Shown: piece by piece, positions 13,563 to 14,569 of the stretch | Layout of the letters: each line of letters opens with the position of its first letter | Position numbering within the stretch: the stretch's first letter is position 1 | NCBI GenBank assembly: GCA_937893155.1 | Contig: CALBGU010000021.1 | Coordinates: 1-14,569 of the forward strand | Reading direction: 5' to 3' | Length of the DNA: 14,569 bases | DNA from: an uncultured Treponema sp. | GTDB taxonomy: Bacteria > Spirochaetota > Spirochaetia > Treponematales > Treponemataceae | Made by a program: the position numbers and the translations under genes | The notes under the pieces: model-generated | The model's input: only the letters and a program-made list of their open reading frames with translations | Databases searched by the model: none | What the model was told of the DNA's origin: nothing

Positions 13563-14291
13563 TTATCTTACAATGACTTTGTAGCCGATTATGTGCCCGT
13601 TTCCCTTTCGCTTGCTGGATTCGGTTACATCATCAGAAACGGTATAGCGAATGGGCTCAACGGTAACAGACGCGGAAACATCGTTGTCAGTATCCACTGC
13701 GGTAAAAGTGTCGTAATCGTTTCGTAAACTCCACGGATGAGATGAATCTTCATTACCTTCTGTATATGTAGAATCTTCTTCATATTCATCTTTGTCTGAA
13801 TCGTATATAAATCTGGTGATAACTGCCCCTGATTCTAGAGAAGAATTTGCGGCAACTTCTACGCTGAAATCTGCATCGTATTTTTTGCAGAAATAAGGAT
13901 TTGAAACTTTTATTTTACTATTAGTTTTATTATAAATTATGACTTGTTTGCTACTGTATACATATTTATATTTTTTATCATTTTCATATCTTTCAGTGGT
14001 ATCTGCGTAATCAGAAATGGTGTATTCGTAGCGGTGAAAAGAAATAGCATCTCGCGTCATTGTTACGCGCGGGTAATCAGTAGATGTGATTTTCAAGAAT
14101 TCGTCGTCATCGTCTGCACTCATCGAAAGGTCAAATGTTGCACTCGTTTTAGAAGAAATGAGCGTTCCGTTTACCTCGACATCGTAACTGGAATTATTTA
14201 TCACGGTTTGCTGATAATCGTTTTCTTCGTTGTAGGAACAGCCAAAAAAGAGCGCGGAAACAAATATACATACAAAAAACAACTTATTCAT
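13563..14291 (-). CDS. Putative lipoprotein of unknown function
   Basis: 242 aa. The first 18 residues form a lipoprotein signal: MNKLFFVCIFVSALFFGC, with the lipid-modified Cys18 after a relaxed L-F-F-G box of the spirochaete kind. The mature part is rich in Ser, Thr, Asp, Glu and Tyr with short alternating strands (for example QQTVINNSSYDVEVNGT and KQVIIYNKTNSKIKV), suggesting a beta-sandwich-like surface protein; two similar N/S-rich 'VINNSSYDVEV' and 'IYNKTNSKIKV' stretches might be an old internal repeat. An acidic stretch (YDSDKDEYEEDS) follows. I do not recognise a family. An ATG two codons upstream (14297) is an alternative start; 14291 is preferred because a promoter-like TTTACA-17-TAAGAT puts the start of transcription there. 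Base use is more AT-rich than the cob operon beside it. Confidence 0.7.
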   Translation of the reverse strand: MNKLFFVCIFVSALFFGCSYNEENDYQQTVINNSSYDVEVNGTLISSKTSATFDLSMSADDDDEFLKITSTDYPRVTMTRDAISFHRYEYTISDYADTTERYENDKKYKYVYSSKQVIIYNKTNSKIKVSNPYFCKKYDADFSVEVAANSSLESGAVITRFIYDSDKDEYEEDSTYTEGNEDSSHPWSLRNDYDTFTAVDTDNDVSASVTVEPIRYTVSDDVTESSKRKGNGHIIGYKVIVR

Positions 14292-14297
14292 ACGCAT

Positions 14298-14326
14298 ATC
14301 TTACTAATCTTCTGCGAAAATGTAAA
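14298..14326 (-). promoter_or_regulatory. Promoter of the lipoprotein gene, probably leaderless
   Basis: Minus-strand TTTACA (14321-14326, 5/6) and TAAGAT (14298-14303, 4/6) lie 17 bp apart. Six nt separate the -10 from the ATG at 14291. No Shine-Dalgarno is seen before either possible start. Confidence 0.4.
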
Positions 14327-14366
14327 TATCTGTAGGTATTTTGTCAGCGTCAGTGAATGTATACGA

Positions 14367-14394
14367 TTGACTATTATATCTTTTGTGATATAAT
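14367..14394 (+). promoter_or_regulatory. Promoter of the toxin gene, probably leaderless
   Basis: TTGACT (14367-14372, 5/6) and a perfect extended -10, TGATATAAT (TATAAT at 14389-14394), lie 16 bp apart. Six nt (ACATAT) separate it from the ATG at 14401, and there is no Shine-Dalgarno. Confidence 0.65.
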
Positions 14395-14400
14395 ACATAT

Positions 14401-14542
14401 ATGGAGATTGAGTTTTACAAAACCGAGAGTGGCAGAGTGCCTGTTGATGAATTTTTGAAGGGGCTGAACATAAAGCAATCGGCGAAAATTTATCAAAGCA
14501 TAAAATTGTTAAAAGATTTCGGTAATGAATTACATTATCCTT
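14401..14542 (+). CDS. HigB/RelE-type (Gp49-like) toxin, 5' part only
   Basis: 47 codons are genomic, opening MEIEFYKTESGRVPVDEFL and running through a helix (IKQSAKIYQSIKLLKDFG) to NELHYP. This is the N-terminal half of the Gp49-like HigB toxin family, ribosome-dependent mRNA interferases of about 100-120 aa in which a conserved 'L-x-x-P' turn follows the helix. The apparent TAG stop at 14542-14544 is made by joining genomic sequence to sequencing adapter, so the true gene continues past the end of the contig. In such pairs an XRE/HigA-type antitoxin usually follows the toxin; it is outside the window. The start is the only ATG at the right distance and directly follows a strong promoter. 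Confidence 0.8.
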
Positions 14543-14569
14543 AGATCGGAAGAGCGTCGTGTAGGGAAA
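14543..14569. other. Sequencing-adapter contamination
   Basis: The last 27 bases begin AGATCGGAAGAGC and continue GTCGTGTAGGGAAA, which is the read-through sequence of the Illumina TruSeq universal adapter as I know it. It is not genomic. It ends the contig and creates a false stop in the toxin gene. Confidence 0.97.

Noticed and set aside
13461..13565. Plus-strand frame between cbiA and the lipoprotein gene with a protein-like stretch (LLNAAELEQMRLRLSYND)
   Set aside because: It overlaps the cbiA promoter, has no start or ribosome site, and I recognise no family; possibly a tiny gene remnant but not supportable.

Overview
The window looks like the chromosome of a host-associated treponeme-type spirochaete (Treponema or close relative). 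The basis is the treponemal look of the glucose-6-phosphate isomerase and the small proteins, the relaxed spirochaete-style lipobox, moderate GC and mostly house-keeping content. This is inference from sequence memory, not from a search. The last 27 bases (14543-14569) are Illumina TruSeq-type adapter, so the window ends at an uncleaned contig end, probably from a metagenome assembly. Odd junctions elsewhere in the window should be read with that in mind.

Layout, left to right. (1) 10-1698, minus: an ORF whose first ~383 residues are glucose-6-phosphate isomerase and whose last ~179 residues are the C-terminal part of a PL11 rhamnogalacturonan lyase. Neither half is complete, so this is probably an assembly chimera or a broken gene. 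(2) 1882-2352, minus: argR, with a promoter overlain by two ARG boxes 3 bp apart, facing away from (3) rlmI-like 23S rRNA methyltransferase and miaA (plus, 2491-4732), an RNA-modification pair 1 bp apart. (4) A 68-aa protein of unknown function (minus) whose 3' end overlaps that of miaA, divergent from a TatD-family hydrolase that starts at TTG. (5) A 313-bp intergenic stretch with palindromes and a degenerate REP-like repeat, then rmlD (plus). (6) A secreted GH114/TM1410-like TIM-barrel protein (minus). (7) A zinc-homeostasis operon (minus, 10078 to 7954): Fur-family regulator (probably Zur) with its own operator, a 98-aa His/Cys-rich membrane protein, the decayed remains of a CobW/ZNG1-type GTPase, and a ZnuA/TroA-type binding protein with an acidic rather than His-rich loop. 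It ends in a strong terminator built on a second copy of the REP-like repeat. (8) A cobalamin operon cbiA-cobT-cobU (minus, 13451 to 10241), each junction an ATGA overlap. (9) A putative lipoprotein (minus). (10) The first 47 codons of a HigB/RelE-type toxin (plus), cut off by the adapter.

No phage, IS element, CRISPR array, tRNA or rRNA was seen. The most interesting pattern is promoter geometry. At four unrelated genes (GH114-like, cbiA, lipoprotein, toxin) a recognisable -10 box lies exactly 6 nt before the ATG, with no Shine-Dalgarno sequence, which predicts leaderless mRNAs. Other genes in the window (pgi, zur, the 68-aa gene, cobT, cobU, tatD) have Shine-Dalgarno sequences. The most actionable data-quality points are the adapter, the pgi/PL11 junction and the cobW remnant.
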